DNA of 9,113 bases from an uncultured Oligoflexia bacterium. GTDB lineage: Bacteria > Bdellovibrionota > Bacteriovoracia > Bacteriovoracales > Bacteriovoracaceae. How positions within the stretch are numbered: the first letter of the stretch is position 1; every line of letters starts with the position of its first letter. The notes beneath the pieces are model-generated. The model was not told the origin of the DNA. It worked only from the letters and a program-made list of their open reading frames with translations, and made no database searches. The stretch is from assembly GCA_950060715.1 (NCBI GenBank), contig CATLVA010000039.1, positions 1 to 9,113 on the forward strand. Reading direction: 5' to 3'. Below are positions 1 to 6,041 of the stretch, in pieces. Both the position numbers and the translations under genes were made by a program.

Positions 1-12
1 AAAGGAGGTTAT

Positions 13-573
13 TTGACTGAAATACGAGCATACAAACAATTACTAAAAAATGTCGCCGACTATGGCCACGGCATTTTTACTTTAACCATGCTTCAAGACC
101 TAAAAGAAAGGAATGCTATGAAAAAGTGGATTACGGGTAACAAGGGCCTATTCACAGGCTTTATAACTCCACCACGAGAAATCAAGATCCATGTTTTAAC
201 AAAGAAAGGAATGAAGCATTTTGATGGCCAAGATAGCTTATCAGAAGGAAATGTCTATTCCACCTTCCTAGATATGGCAATTGTAAATTCTTACATGATT
301 GAAGTTGATGAGTTCACTCAGTACAAAAACGAGCCTCATATTTCTATTCAAGTCCAAGAAAAGAAAATCGGGATTGTGTCTTACTCGTGGGGATTAAGCG
401 AAAAACTAGCTGATATTGACCAGCTCATCACCACTAAATTTCTTCAAAAATACTACTTAAAACAAGTTAGACGAAACATTTTCTCTTTCTCTCAGAGTGA
501 GAAAAAGAGAGCTATAGAGCTTTTAAAAAATGCTCATATCCCAATTGCTTTTAAATATTATCGAAAACTGTAG
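13..573 (+). CDS. hypothetical protein, 186 aa, TTG start
   Basis: I do not recognise this protein. The start is a TTG preceded by a perfect AAAGGAGG ribosome binding site at 1-8, with a short 4-nt spacer. It is mixed alpha/beta in composition, with no signal peptide or membrane segment, so probably cytoplasmic. A stretch around residues 55-70 (REIKIHVLTKKGMKHF) resembles the wing and LTxxG segment of winged-helix proteins, but this is only a resemblance. The stop codon (571-573) abuts the ribosome binding site of the next gene, so the two form an operon whose upstream part lies outside the window. It converges on the minus-strand DGR. A role in plasmid maintenance or transfer would fit the context but is not shown. 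Confidence 0.75.
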   Translation: MTEIRAYKQLLKNVADYGHGIFTLTMLQDLKERNAMKKWITGNKGLFTGFITPPREIKIHVLTKKGMKHFDGQDSLSEGNVYSTFLDMAIVNSYMIEVDEFTQYKNEPHISIQVQEKKIGIVSYSWGLSEKLADIDQLITTKFLQKYYLKQVRRNIFSFSQSEKKRAIELLKNAHIPIAFKYYRKL

Positions 574-583
574 GAGGTATTCA

Positions 584-1006
584 ATGTCACAAGCAAAGCA
601 AGAAAAAACTTATGTATTAAAACTAGACCTCTCTAATCCTATTTATAAGGAATTTCACGAGAAAGTCCAAAAAGAACTCGCTATAGTCAATGCACCTGTC
701 CAAGCAATCGCTAAAGAGCTTGGAAAAAGAGTTAAGACTAAGCTTAACAAGGAATCCGATGTTGTTATTGAGATGCTGGGTAATATGCCTGAATCTAAAA
801 GAGATGATCTAATGTATCGCCCACTAGGAGAGGAAGAAATTAATGAACTTTGTTACAAAGGGTTTTGTCTTACTCATCCCGAAGAGAAAGTTTCTCAAAG
901 TGCATTTTGGAGACAGAAAGTTGGCAATATGAAAAGCCCACAGAAAGAACTCAAGAAATTTGAAGAGGTCGCTTTAAAATATTATCAAAGTTTATCGTCT
1001 ATTTAA
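584..1006 (+). CDS. hypothetical protein, 140 aa
   Basis: I do not recognise this protein. The frame is open from 530, but ATG 584 is preferred because AGGAGG lies at 572-577 with a 6-nt spacer; the longer form would overlap the upstream gene. The product (MSQAKQEKTYVLKL...) is lysine- and glutamate-rich, largely predicted helical, and has no signal peptide or membrane helix, so a soluble cytoplasmic protein. Residues around 30-60 (VNAPVQAIAKELGKRVKT) look like an amphipathic helical segment. It is the second gene of a tight pair with the 13-573 gene, and a dyad 14 bp past its stop may end transcription. No function is assigned. Confidence 0.78.
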   Translation: MSQAKQEKTYVLKLDLSNPIYKEFHEKVQKELAIVNAPVQAIAKELGKRVKTKLNKESDVVIEMLGNMPESKRDDLMYRPLGEEEINELCYKGFCLTHPEEKVSQSAFWRQKVGNMKSPQKELKKFEEVALKYYQSLSSI

Positions 1007-1019
1007 AATGAATGAGAAA

Positions 1020-1058
1020 GTCACCACCTATATAACACAAGTAAATATACGTGGTGAC
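1020..1058. terminator. 39-bp dyad between convergent transcripts (possible bidirectional terminator)
   Basis: GTCACCAC (1020-1027) pairs with GTGGTGAC (1051-1058). Inside, after a C/C mismatch, TATAT pairs with ATATA, leaving an 11-nt loop. It lies between the plus-strand hypothetical operon and the 3' side of the minus-strand DGR template repeat. Read on the minus strand it is followed by a T-rich but interrupted tract, so it could end the TR transcript; on the plus strand no T-run follows. It could also be a protein-binding site or a fold in the DGR RNA. Confidence 0.45.
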
Positions 1059-1152
1059 CCAAATATTCTTCGTCCATTAATTGGCGCAGGTTAATGACCT
1101 GGACATTTCCTATTCACTGAAATGGAGTCCTTGGACGCCACTTTCTCGAAAA

Positions 1153-1283
1153 AATGTACTCACAAGGCGGAAGCCCACATTGTTGTTCCGATTAGACGGC
1201 GTGTTGTTGTTGCGATTAGCCGACCGCAAGTTCCTAGCATTGTTGTTCCAGCTGCCGCCACGGATAACGCGGTTAGAGCCAGT
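1153..1283 (-). repeat. DGR template repeat (TR)
   Basis: This non-coding template is copied by the reverse transcriptase into mutated cDNA that replaces the variable repeat. On the minus strand it reads as an in-frame block rich in AAC and AAT codons (encoding runs such as SWNNNARN and RNNNTPSN), typical of DGR templates in which adenines mark the diversified codons. By hand alignment it matches VR at 3542-3414. Of its 34 adenines, 22 are substituted in VR (15 to G, 6 to T, 1 to C) and two are deleted. Only two other positions differ (1158 and 1194, both T in TR and G in VR on the minus strand). The last 20 or so bases before 1158, GC-rich and identical to VR, are the likely IMH* region. It lies 14 bp downstream of the RT stop and is probably on the same transcript. 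The 60-codon reading frame over it is not a gene. Confidence 0.95.
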
Positions 1284-1297
1284 TTCAGTCATTAACC

Positions 1298-2293
1298 TTA
1301 TTCATTAAATAAACTCCTTCTAAGATTCTTTGTATTTCCATGAGAAATATGGGCAAGAATGCTTTTTACTGAATTGACAAATTTCTCCTCAGATATATCT
1401 CCTGATTTAAACTCCTTTTCTCTTCTTTTTATTTTTCTTTTTGAACGAACCAAGTTTTCTCGTTTCAAACGTATCAGTGATGGAAATATACGATGTCCTA
1501 AAAAAGGAACTCCTTCACTAACAGGTGCAATTCTTGTCACTTTTTCTTTTAATTCTAGCTTCAATTTAAAACGACAAAAATCTTCTATTTTTCCCAGTAG
1601 TTCTTTAAGAAATCTTTTATCATCGTGAAAAGAAATAAAATCATCCATATATCTAACGTAGCCCTTCACTCCCAGAAAATCTTTTAGATAGTGGTCTAGC
1701 TCGCCTAAGTACAAATTAGCAAAATGCTGGCTTGTTAAATTTCCAATCGGTAACCCCTTGCCTTTTTCAACGTACGCAGGACGATGGTTAACAATCTCAG
1801 AAGCCAATTTCATAAAGGCTTCATTTTTTCCGAACATTTTTCTTAAAATATCCAGCATGATTTCACAATCAATGCTTTCAAAGTATTTTCTAATGTCACA
1901 TTTCAAGAAATATTTGTATTTTTTTGATAGGCTTTGAACCTTTTTAATTGCCTTATGTGTTCCCTTGTCCTTCCTACAAGCATAAGTGTCGTAAATTAAT
2001 CTTCTTTCTATCTTGTCTCCAATGACATTTATTATCGCATGATGAACAACTCTATCCCTAAAATCAGCGCTACAAATATTTCTTTCTTTTGGCTCATAGA
2101 TCTTGAATATATTAAAACCTTCTGGTTTATACGTTTTAGAAGACAATTCTTTTTGTAACAAAACAATTTCACTCTCAAGGTCAAAGTAAAACTTGGCAAC
2201 TTTATACTTGTCTCTTTTCCCTCGATATGCTTTTTGGGATGCTAAAAGCAAGTTCTCAAACGTAACAATTTCATTGAAGATTTCATCTTGCAT
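1298..2293 (-). CDS. DGR reverse transcriptase, 331 aa
   Basis: This RNA-dependent DNA polymerase copies the TR RNA with adenine-specific infidelity, giving the cDNA used in mutagenic retrohoming. The RT domain motifs are in order: a fingers region with [17 protein letters not shown] (about 65-81); motif A, KCDIRKYF, with catalytic D133; motif [11 protein letters not shown] (180-189), the IGxxxSQ form typical of DGR enzymes, where group II intron and retroviral RTs usually differ; motif C, YMDD, with D217 and D218; and the FLGHRI segment near 264-269. The length is normal for DGR RTs, and no maturase or endonuclease domain is present. The ATG overlaps the end of avd by 11 bp, implying translational coupling. 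TR follows directly. All catalytic aspartates are intact, so the enzyme should be active. Confidence 0.95.
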   Translation of the reverse strand: MQDEIFNEIVTFENLLLASQKAYRGKRDKYKVAKFYFDLESEIVLLQKELSSKTYKPEGFNIFKIYEPKERNICSADFRDRVVHHAIINVIGDKIERRLIYDTYACRKDKGTHKAIKKVQSLSKKYKYFLKCDIRKYFESIDCEIMLDILRKMFGKNEAFMKLASEIVNHRPAYVEKGKGLPIGNLTSQHFANLYLGELDHYLKDFLGVKGYVRYMDDFISFHDDKRFLKELLGKIEDFCRFKLKLELKEKVTRIAPVSEGVPFLGHRIFPSLIRLKRENLVRSKRKIKRREKEFKSGDISEEKFVNSVKSILAHISHGNTKNLRRSLFNE

Positions 2294-2654
2294 AATTTTT
2301 ATTCTGCTGTTTTATCCATCCCCCAATCATTTTACCCACGGTATCAATTGAGTATGTAAAGTGCTTAAATGTCTTTAGAGAAACAAATTTTCTTTCGTAA
2401 CAAATACGGAATAATATTCTCATTTTTTCTAGCTTGAGGTTCACCTTTATCAATATTTCTTTTTTATTCCTCCCGTAACGGGCTTCGATTAAATCCTCAA
2501 CTATATCAAGTGCATAATTTTCAATTCTTTGTGAAATTGTGAACCTTACTTTCTTAGGGACTTTTTCCATTGTGGGAAGTAACCATGCAACAAAATCCAT
2601 CCATTTTACAAAAACTGGAAGTTCGGCATTTTTATCATGCACTTGGGGCCTCAA
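2283..2654 (-). CDS. avd: DGR accessory variability determinant (Avd), four-helix protein
   Basis: Avd is a small basic four-helix protein that in studied DGRs forms a pentameric barrel, binds the reverse transcriptase and TR RNA, and is needed for retrohoming. The family pattern is clear: a start near LPVFVKWMDFVAWLLPTM, then the RFTISQRIENYALDIVEDLIEA core (written by family as RF..GQRIEN..LD..E..IEA), a lysine-rich helix KLEKMRILFRI, and a C-terminal GKMIGGWIKQ. The length matches the family. The furthest start is TTG 2654 (AAGGGG 7 nt upstream); GTG 2642 with GAGG 6 nt upstream is an equally good start and would give 119 aa. It overlaps the HRDC gene on the 5' side and the RT gene on the 3' side, so the three are co-translated. 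Confidence 0.9.
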   Translation of the reverse strand: MRPQVHDKNAELPVFVKWMDFVAWLLPTMEKVPKKVRFTISQRIENYALDIVEDLIEARYGRNKKEILIKVNLKLEKMRILFRICYERKFVSLKTFKHFTYSIDTVGKMIGGWIKQQNKNYAR

Positions 2655-3135
2655 CTTTTTGCCCCTTTCCAGAAAGCAAATCTAAGACCTGAGTTCCATA
2701 CTTTTGAATTTTCCCTGGACCAATGCCATCTATCTGAGAGAGCTGGTTTAAGCTTGTTGGGTTTTTAGAAACAATCTCGGCCAATTGTTTATTCGTAAAT
2801 ACAATATACGACGGAACTCCATCCTTCTTAGAGGTTTCATACCTCCAGCTTCTAAGATTATTAAATATCGCCTCATTTGATTTATTTATTAATTCTTTCC
2901 AGGACTCATCCTTTACCTTTGGTGAACTATTGTCGTTCTCTTTTGAAAGAGTCTTTATATCCTTATCGGAAACCGTATAAGTGATAACCAAGACAAGATA
3001 AGGGTCTCCATTTTTCTCAATCACATAATCTTTCATGGAAACAAGGTTTTTACTTATTAAAAAATTTTGTACTTCTTGATCGTCAAACTTCCCCAAAGAA
3101 TTACTAAACTCAAGGGTGAATACTTTAAGTAGCAT
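2635..3135 (-). CDS. HRDC-domain DGR accessory protein, 166 aa
   Basis: This protein has two parts. Residues 1 to about 60 (LKVFTLEFSNSLGKFDDQ... then DPYLVLVITY) form a small alpha/beta domain that accompanies some DGR HRDC proteins. Residues about 85-155 form an HRDC nucleic-acid-binding domain, with the hallmark PSYIVFTNKQLAEI followed by LSQIDGIGPGKIQKYG, as in the C-termini of RecQ helicases and RNase D. HRDC genes are known DGR accessory genes; a role in binding template, cDNA or target DNA is inferred. ATG 3135 follows AAGGAGG with a 5-nt spacer. It is the first gene of the HRDC-Avd-RT operon, isolated from the target gene by a terminator and carrying its own upstream operator-like element. 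Confidence 0.87.
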   Translation of the reverse strand: MLLKVFTLEFSNSLGKFDDQEVQNFLISKNLVSMKDYVIEKNGDPYLVLVITYTVSDKDIKTLSKENDNSSPKVKDESWKELINKSNEAIFNNLRSWRYETSKKDGVPSYIVFTNKQLAEIVSKNPTSLNQLSQIDGIGPGKIQKYGTQVLDLLSGKGQKVEAPSA

Positions 3136-3166
3136 CCATACCTCCTTGTTATTATCAATTCTACAA

Positions 3167-3184
3167 TACGTAATATATTAAGTA
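3167..3184 (-). promoter_or_regulatory. Operator-like 18-bp element before the HRDC-Avd-RT operon
   Basis: On the minus strand this reads TACTTAATATATTACGTA, identical over all 18 bases to 5991-6008 on the plus strand upstream of the small XRE regulator. The distance to the start codon is almost the same (31 bp here, 33 bp there). The AATATATTA core could also contain a TATATT-like -10 hexamer, but I see no convincing -35 box. Best explanation: a shared binding site for the 6042-6266 regulator, which would tie expression of the mutagenesis genes to it. Confidence 0.65.
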
Positions 3185-3290
3185 TTTCTTTTTTTAGTTA
3201 AATGTTCTTTCAGGAAAAATTGCAGAAGTAGTCAGTGATTTTAAATATTTATTTCATCGGAAAATTTCTAAACATCATTTTTCTTGTTTT

Positions 3291-4892
3291 TTATATAAGA
3301 AAAAAAGTAAGTGGTTTCAAAATGTCACTACTTAAAAAAATCGCCCCCTTGGTTTTGCTGACGCCAAACCCAGGGGGCGAAGTTAAGTGTAAAAGGTTAA
3401 AAGTGTTTAGTGTAATGTCCTCACAAGGCGGAAGCCCACACCGTAGCCGATACGACGGCGTGCCGAGGCTGCGAAAAGCCGACCGCAAGTACCCAGCACC
3501 GCTGCCCCAGCCGCCGCCACGGACAACGCGGCCAGAGCCAGTAGACGCACCAGTAGGATTCATACCTCCAGATGGCGACTTAGTGTACCAATCCTGTGTC
3601 CATTCCCATACGTTACCATGCATATCATAGAGTCCATTGCGATTTGGGTTATTAGCATAATTTCTCATGGGTCCAACTGGATGAGTTTTACTCCCAGAGT
3701 TTCCACTGTAGATAGCATATTCGCTCAAGAAGGTGGCATTATCACCAAACGAGTAAGCTGACTGTGTTCCAGCTCTAGCAGCATACTCCCACTCAGCTTC
3801 TGTTGGTAGACGATAATTCATTCCTGTCTTAGCATTAAGAAGAGCAATAAAGTTTTGGACATCATTAAAAGACACTCTTTCAACAGGGTTGTTTGGACAA
3901 AGAGTCTCAACTGCGCCTGTTGTATGGCTTATTCTACTTTCAAAGCTTAGAGGACAATGCTCTTGATTTTTGAAATGTGATGGGTTTTTACCAGTCACTT
4001 CAAAATACATCGCCTGCGTCACTTCAGTTGTCATCATTTCATAATTATAAGTAATTGTGACGTGTCTTTGTTTCTCATCACTATGTCTGTTTGGCTCAGT
4101 TTCAGGAGAACCCATTGTGAATGAACCTCTATAGATAGGAGCAAACTCCATTCCTAAGATGCCTCCACTTATATAACCCAAAACGGAGTCAATTTTTTCT
4201 CGTATTTCGCTGTTTTTAAGAGTTGAGAAAATATAACCTACGATTTCTCTAGTTCTTACTGAGGTTGTATCTCCATAGCGATCTCTTAGAAATGCGTAAA
4301 TGGCCTCATGAAACATTAACGCTGCTTTATCTGCTTCTGAAAGCTTTGCATTGTTAAAAAGGTGTTGGTTGATAAGAATGGCCCCATAATAAGTAAAATT
4401 TGCTAATTGCACATATTTTATAGTTCCTCCAAGGCAATCTCTTGCTGGTGGACGAACACGATAAAGGGCGTCATCAATGATTTCAAGGTCAACATCAACC
4501 TCCCTAATGTTGTCTTCCACTTCTTCAAAATAAGGAAGTAGTCTTTCATAAAGATTTTTATTAACTGAAAAAAGCTTTACCTTTTGAGCATCAACAATTT
4601 CTTGATAATCTCGGCTACCAAAAGTTTTTAATTGAAGAAGAAACTCTTTTTCTGCTTCGTATAGATCTACTAGCTTAACCCAACGAATGGTTTGAAGCTG
4701 GTCTTTGTTTTGGCAAACCCAAGTTCCGCCCCCATTTCCTGCCCCGTCAGCACGGGCCTGTAGTCCGCGCACTCCTCTAATTTGGGGAAGCTCACGCAAC
4801 CTAGTTGCATCATCTTTAATTTCTTGAGCGAATCCACTCATTCCTTGAAGCCCCAATGCCAAAAGCATTGTCCTTAAAAATGTTCGTTTCAT
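3291..4892 (-). CDS. DGR target: secreted protein with FGE-sulfatase/C-type lectin-like domain, frameshifted in VR
   Basis: This is the variable protein of the DGR. Residues 1-22 are a Sec signal peptide (hydrophobic MLLALGLQG, likely cleavage at GFA/QE), with no lipobox cysteine. Residues about 50-230 hold an alpha-helical domain with AGNGGGTWVC and KLVDLYEAE near 51-80 and MFHEAIYAFLRDRYGD near 193-208, which I associate with Bdellovibrionales secreted proteins. Residues about 248-482 are a formylglycine-generating-enzyme-like domain: GSFTMGS, TTEVTQAMYFEVTGKNPS, NPVERVSFNDV, RLPTEAEWEYAARAG, GLYDMHGNVWEWTQDWY, then VVRGG. This is the C-type lectin-like scaffold used by many DGR ligand-binding proteins; nothing indicates FGE enzymatic activity. 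ATG follows GGAGG and overlaps the upstream regulator by 4 bp (ATGA). A 2-nt deletion in VR after R482 replaces the normal end, so residues 483-533 are out of frame. Without the deletion it would end about VGFRLVRTLH at 3407, near 495 aa. Confidence 0.92.
   Translation of the reverse strand: MKRTFLRTMLLALGLQGMSGFAQEIKDDATRLRELPQIRGVRGLQARADGAGNGGGTWVCQNKDQLQTIRWVKLVDLYEAEKEFLLQLKTFGSRDYQEIVDAQKVKLFSVNKNLYERLLPYFEEVEDNIREVDVDLEIIDDALYRVRPPARDCLGGTIKYVQLANFTYYGAILINQHLFNNAKLSEADKAALMFHEAIYAFLRDRYGDTTSVRTREIVGYIFSTLKNSEIREKIDSVLGYISGGILGMEFAPIYRGSFTMGSPETEPNRHSDEKQRHVTITYNYEMMTTEVTQAMYFEVTGKNPSHFKNQEHCPLSFESRISHTTGAVETLCPNNPVERVSFNDVQNFIALLNAKTGMNYRLPTEAEWEYAARAGTQSAYSFGDNATFLSEYAIYSGNSGSKTHPVGPMRNYANNPNRNGLYDMHGNVWEWTQDWYTKSPSGGMNPTGASTGSGRVVRGGGWGSGAGYLRSAFRSLGTPSYRLRCGLPPCEDITLNTFNLLHLTSPPGFGVSKTKGAIFLSSDILKPLTFFLI
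3334..3380 (-). terminator. Rho-independent terminator after the DGR target gene
   Basis: On the minus strand TCGCCCCCTGGGTTTG pairs with CAAAACCAAGGGGGCGA, with one internal mismatch and a loop of under 10 nt, followed by seven Ts. It is a very strong intrinsic terminator that separates the target gene from the HRDC-Avd-RT operon. The frame-shifted target gene reads through it; in the unshifted frame translation would stop at 3409-3407, before the hairpin. Several DGRs use a hairpin just downstream of VR to promote retrohoming, so this one, about 35 bp past VR, may have a second role. Confidence 0.9.
3414..3542 (-). repeat. DGR variable repeat (VR), with a 2-nt deletion relative to TR
   Basis: This is the diversified 3' part of the target gene and matches TR 1283-1153 by hand alignment. 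On the coding strand 22 of 24 substitutions lie at TR adenines. Changed codons include GGS to GGG, NNN to GSG, ARN to AGY, ANR to AFR, NNN to SLG and SNR to SYR, all on the predicted exposed face of the lectin-like fold. The 3' end (about 3440-3420) is identical to TR and is the expected initiation-of-mutagenic-homing (IMH) region. Two adenines, TR 1187 and 1186, are missing between VR 3447 and 3446, so the frame changes after Arg482. Confidence 0.95.
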
Positions 4893-5779
4893 GATAAACC
4901 TCCATCAGTTTTAGTTAGTGAAAAAAGTTGAACATTCAGTTGATAAGTTTCATTGGACTTTTTATTTGGAGCTTCAAACTCAGCAATAAATTCATCCACG
5001 AAATTCCTTATTTTCTTTTTTGCGTCTTTCATTTTTCCTTTTTGGATATTCATACAAAAGCTATTGTATTCTCTTTGATTTATGTCTTGTTTCTTGATTT
5101 CTTCTGATGCCATTAAACTCATTTTTTGGTGATATTCTTCGACTGCCTTAGATGGAACATCAATTTTATTTTTGATATGTCTGTGGGTCTTTTTGAGTTT
5201 TTCCTTTTCTTCACTTACAAAACCAAGAGTTATTAGCCTCTCAATAACTTCTTCGATTTCTCTTTTAGTTGTTTTTATCCTTAATTTTTTCCTTATCCAT
5301 TCAGCATCATTTTCAAAGTCTTTTCTTTCAAGCATTGTTCTCACAATTGAATGAAGAGGATTTTGAAAATATTTGAAATTTTCAATTTCAACAACTTGAA
5401 CTTCTTCCTTGTTAGGTCTTAAGTGATTCAATCTCTTGTAGTAAATATCTTTCTCTTCTGGTGTCTTAGCCTTTTCAAGATCAATGAGAGTTTCAAAGTA
5501 CATGGCCTCACCAGTAGAAAAGTCGAGAGACTTAATAATCCCTGGGATATATTTTTTAGGAACAGTTCTTTTTCCTGCTAAAATTTGCTGTAATCCACCA
5601 TGGGAACTAAGTCCCATCTGAGTGGCCCATGCTCTAATTGAAAAAGAAGGGTTTTTGAGTTTCTTCTCATTAAACTTCTCAGAGAGAAGTTTATTGGTTT
5701 CAAGAAACATATAAGTATTAACCATAATTAAATCCAAAGTTATTTTCAGTTTCAAAAATTCTTTGCTCTTATATTTCAT
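4889..5779 (-). CDS. TIGR02147-family regulator, 296 aa
   Basis: It resembles the TIGR02147 family of putative transcriptional regulators, abundant in Bdellovibrio relatives and Fibrobacter. Residues about 19-75 carry the typical N-terminal helix-turn-helix-like block (MVNTYMFLETNKLL... NPSFSIRAWATQMGLSSHGGLQQILAGKRTVP). Next come helical segments with EAMYFETLIDLEKAKTPEEKDIYYKRL, a winged region with EIEEVIERLITLGFVSEE (about 185-205), and a C-terminal MSLMASEEI... domain ending near DEFIAEFEAPN. Family members usually start near the MVNTY methionine, so ATG 5725 is an alternative start; neither site has a clear ribosome binding site. The stop overlaps the ATG of the DGR target by 4 bp, so the two are translationally coupled and the regulator probably governs when the variable protein is made. 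Confidence 0.88.
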   Translation of the reverse strand: MKYKSKEFLKLKITLDLIMVNTYMFLETNKLLSEKFNEKKLKNPSFSIRAWATQMGLSSHGGLQQILAGKRTVPKKYIPGIIKSLDFSTGEAMYFETLIDLEKAKTPEEKDIYYKRLNHLRPNKEEVQVVEIENFKYFQNPLHSIVRTMLERKDFENDAEWIRKKLRIKTTKREIEEVIERLITLGFVSEEKEKLKKTHRHIKNKIDVPSKAVEEYHQKMSLMASEEIKKQDINQREYNSFCMNIQKGKMKDAKKKIRNFVDEFIAEFEAPNKKSNETYQLNVQLFSLTKTDGGLS

Positions 5780-5960
5780 AAATGTATCGAAAACAAGATT
5801 TAAGAAACAAACTGGATACTAAATGTGCCACCATATAAGAATTACAAACCAAAAAGGTAGCCCTTAACCAACTGTTTTCATTATTTCTGCTATATCTAAA
5901 TATTGAGAATCCTTGTCTATCCTTCTATTTTTTTTAAATGGATGTGTTTTCTTTTCTTCT

Positions 5961-5969
5961 TTATCCACA
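5961..5969 (+). promoter_or_regulatory. Exact DnaA-box match TTATCCACA
   Basis: The nonamer equals the DnaA-box consensus. A one-mismatch copy in the opposite orientation (TCATCCACA on the minus strand) lies at 6041-6049 across the start of the XRE gene, with the AT-rich AATATATTA repeats between them. One perfect box can occur by chance, so this supports an origin or DnaA-responsive promoter only weakly. Confidence 0.35.
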
Positions 5970-5990
5970 TTAATATCTGCTAATTAAAAT

Positions 5991-6022
5991 TACTTAATAT
6001 ATTACGTACTCAATATATTACG
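5991..6022 (+). promoter_or_regulatory. Operator-like element with two AATATATTACG direct repeats
   Basis: AATATATTACG occurs at 5996-6006 and again at 6012-6022, exactly 16 bp apart. The first copy is part of the 18-bp TACTTAATATATTACGTA shared with the HRDC-Avd-RT operon upstream region (3184-3167). Two sites before the regulator's own gene and one before its presumed target resemble the layout of autoregulated XRE or restriction-controller genes, where the weak second site gives negative feedback. GGAG at 6022-6025 may be the ribosome binding site, so bound protein could also block translation start or -10 access. Confidence 0.6.
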
Positions 6023-6041
6023 GAGAAACGAAAATTGATTT

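Larger units (their letters stand above)
5780..6041. promoter_or_regulatory. Divergent regulatory region between the TIGR02147 and XRE regulators
   Basis: This 262-bp AT-rich spacer drives the regulator-target operon leftward and the small XRE gene rightward. I see no convincing sigma-70 promoter for either direction; TTGTTT with a 17-bp spacer to ATACAT, just before 5779 on the minus strand, is only a weak candidate. It contains the DnaA-box match at 5961-5969 and the repeated AATATATTACG element at 5991-6022, both described separately. No coding sequence is seen in it. Confidence 0.5.

Noticed and set aside
1110..1292. Minus-strand 60-codon open frame over TR as a small gene
   Set aside because: It is the template repeat read in the VR frame; the Asn runs come from AAC/AAT template codons, and the frame past 1153 is unrelated to the target.
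1298..2293. Group II intron or retron reverse transcriptase
   Set aside because: No maturase or endonuclease domain and no intron boundaries; IGNLTSQ, adjacent Avd, and TR/VR adenine differences identify a DGR.
3291..3446. C-terminal 51 residues of the target as a real domain
   Set aside because: They are out of frame relative to TR and the lectin fold and read through the terminator; the frame is explained by the 2-nt deletion.
3235..3630. Plus-strand open frame opposite VR
   Set aside because: It crosses the terminator and VR on the opposite strand and has no ribosome binding site; a shadow of the target gene.
3291..4892. Target as a functional sulfatase-modifying (formylglycine-generating) enzyme
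   Set aside because: The domain is the common DGR scaffold and the C-terminus is VR; I see no evidence for the active-site cysteines in the right place and no sulfatase gene nearby.
3167..6008. The two 18-bp copies as att sites or transposon ends
   Set aside because: They flank no integrase or transposase and sit at equal distances before two start codons, which fits operators better.
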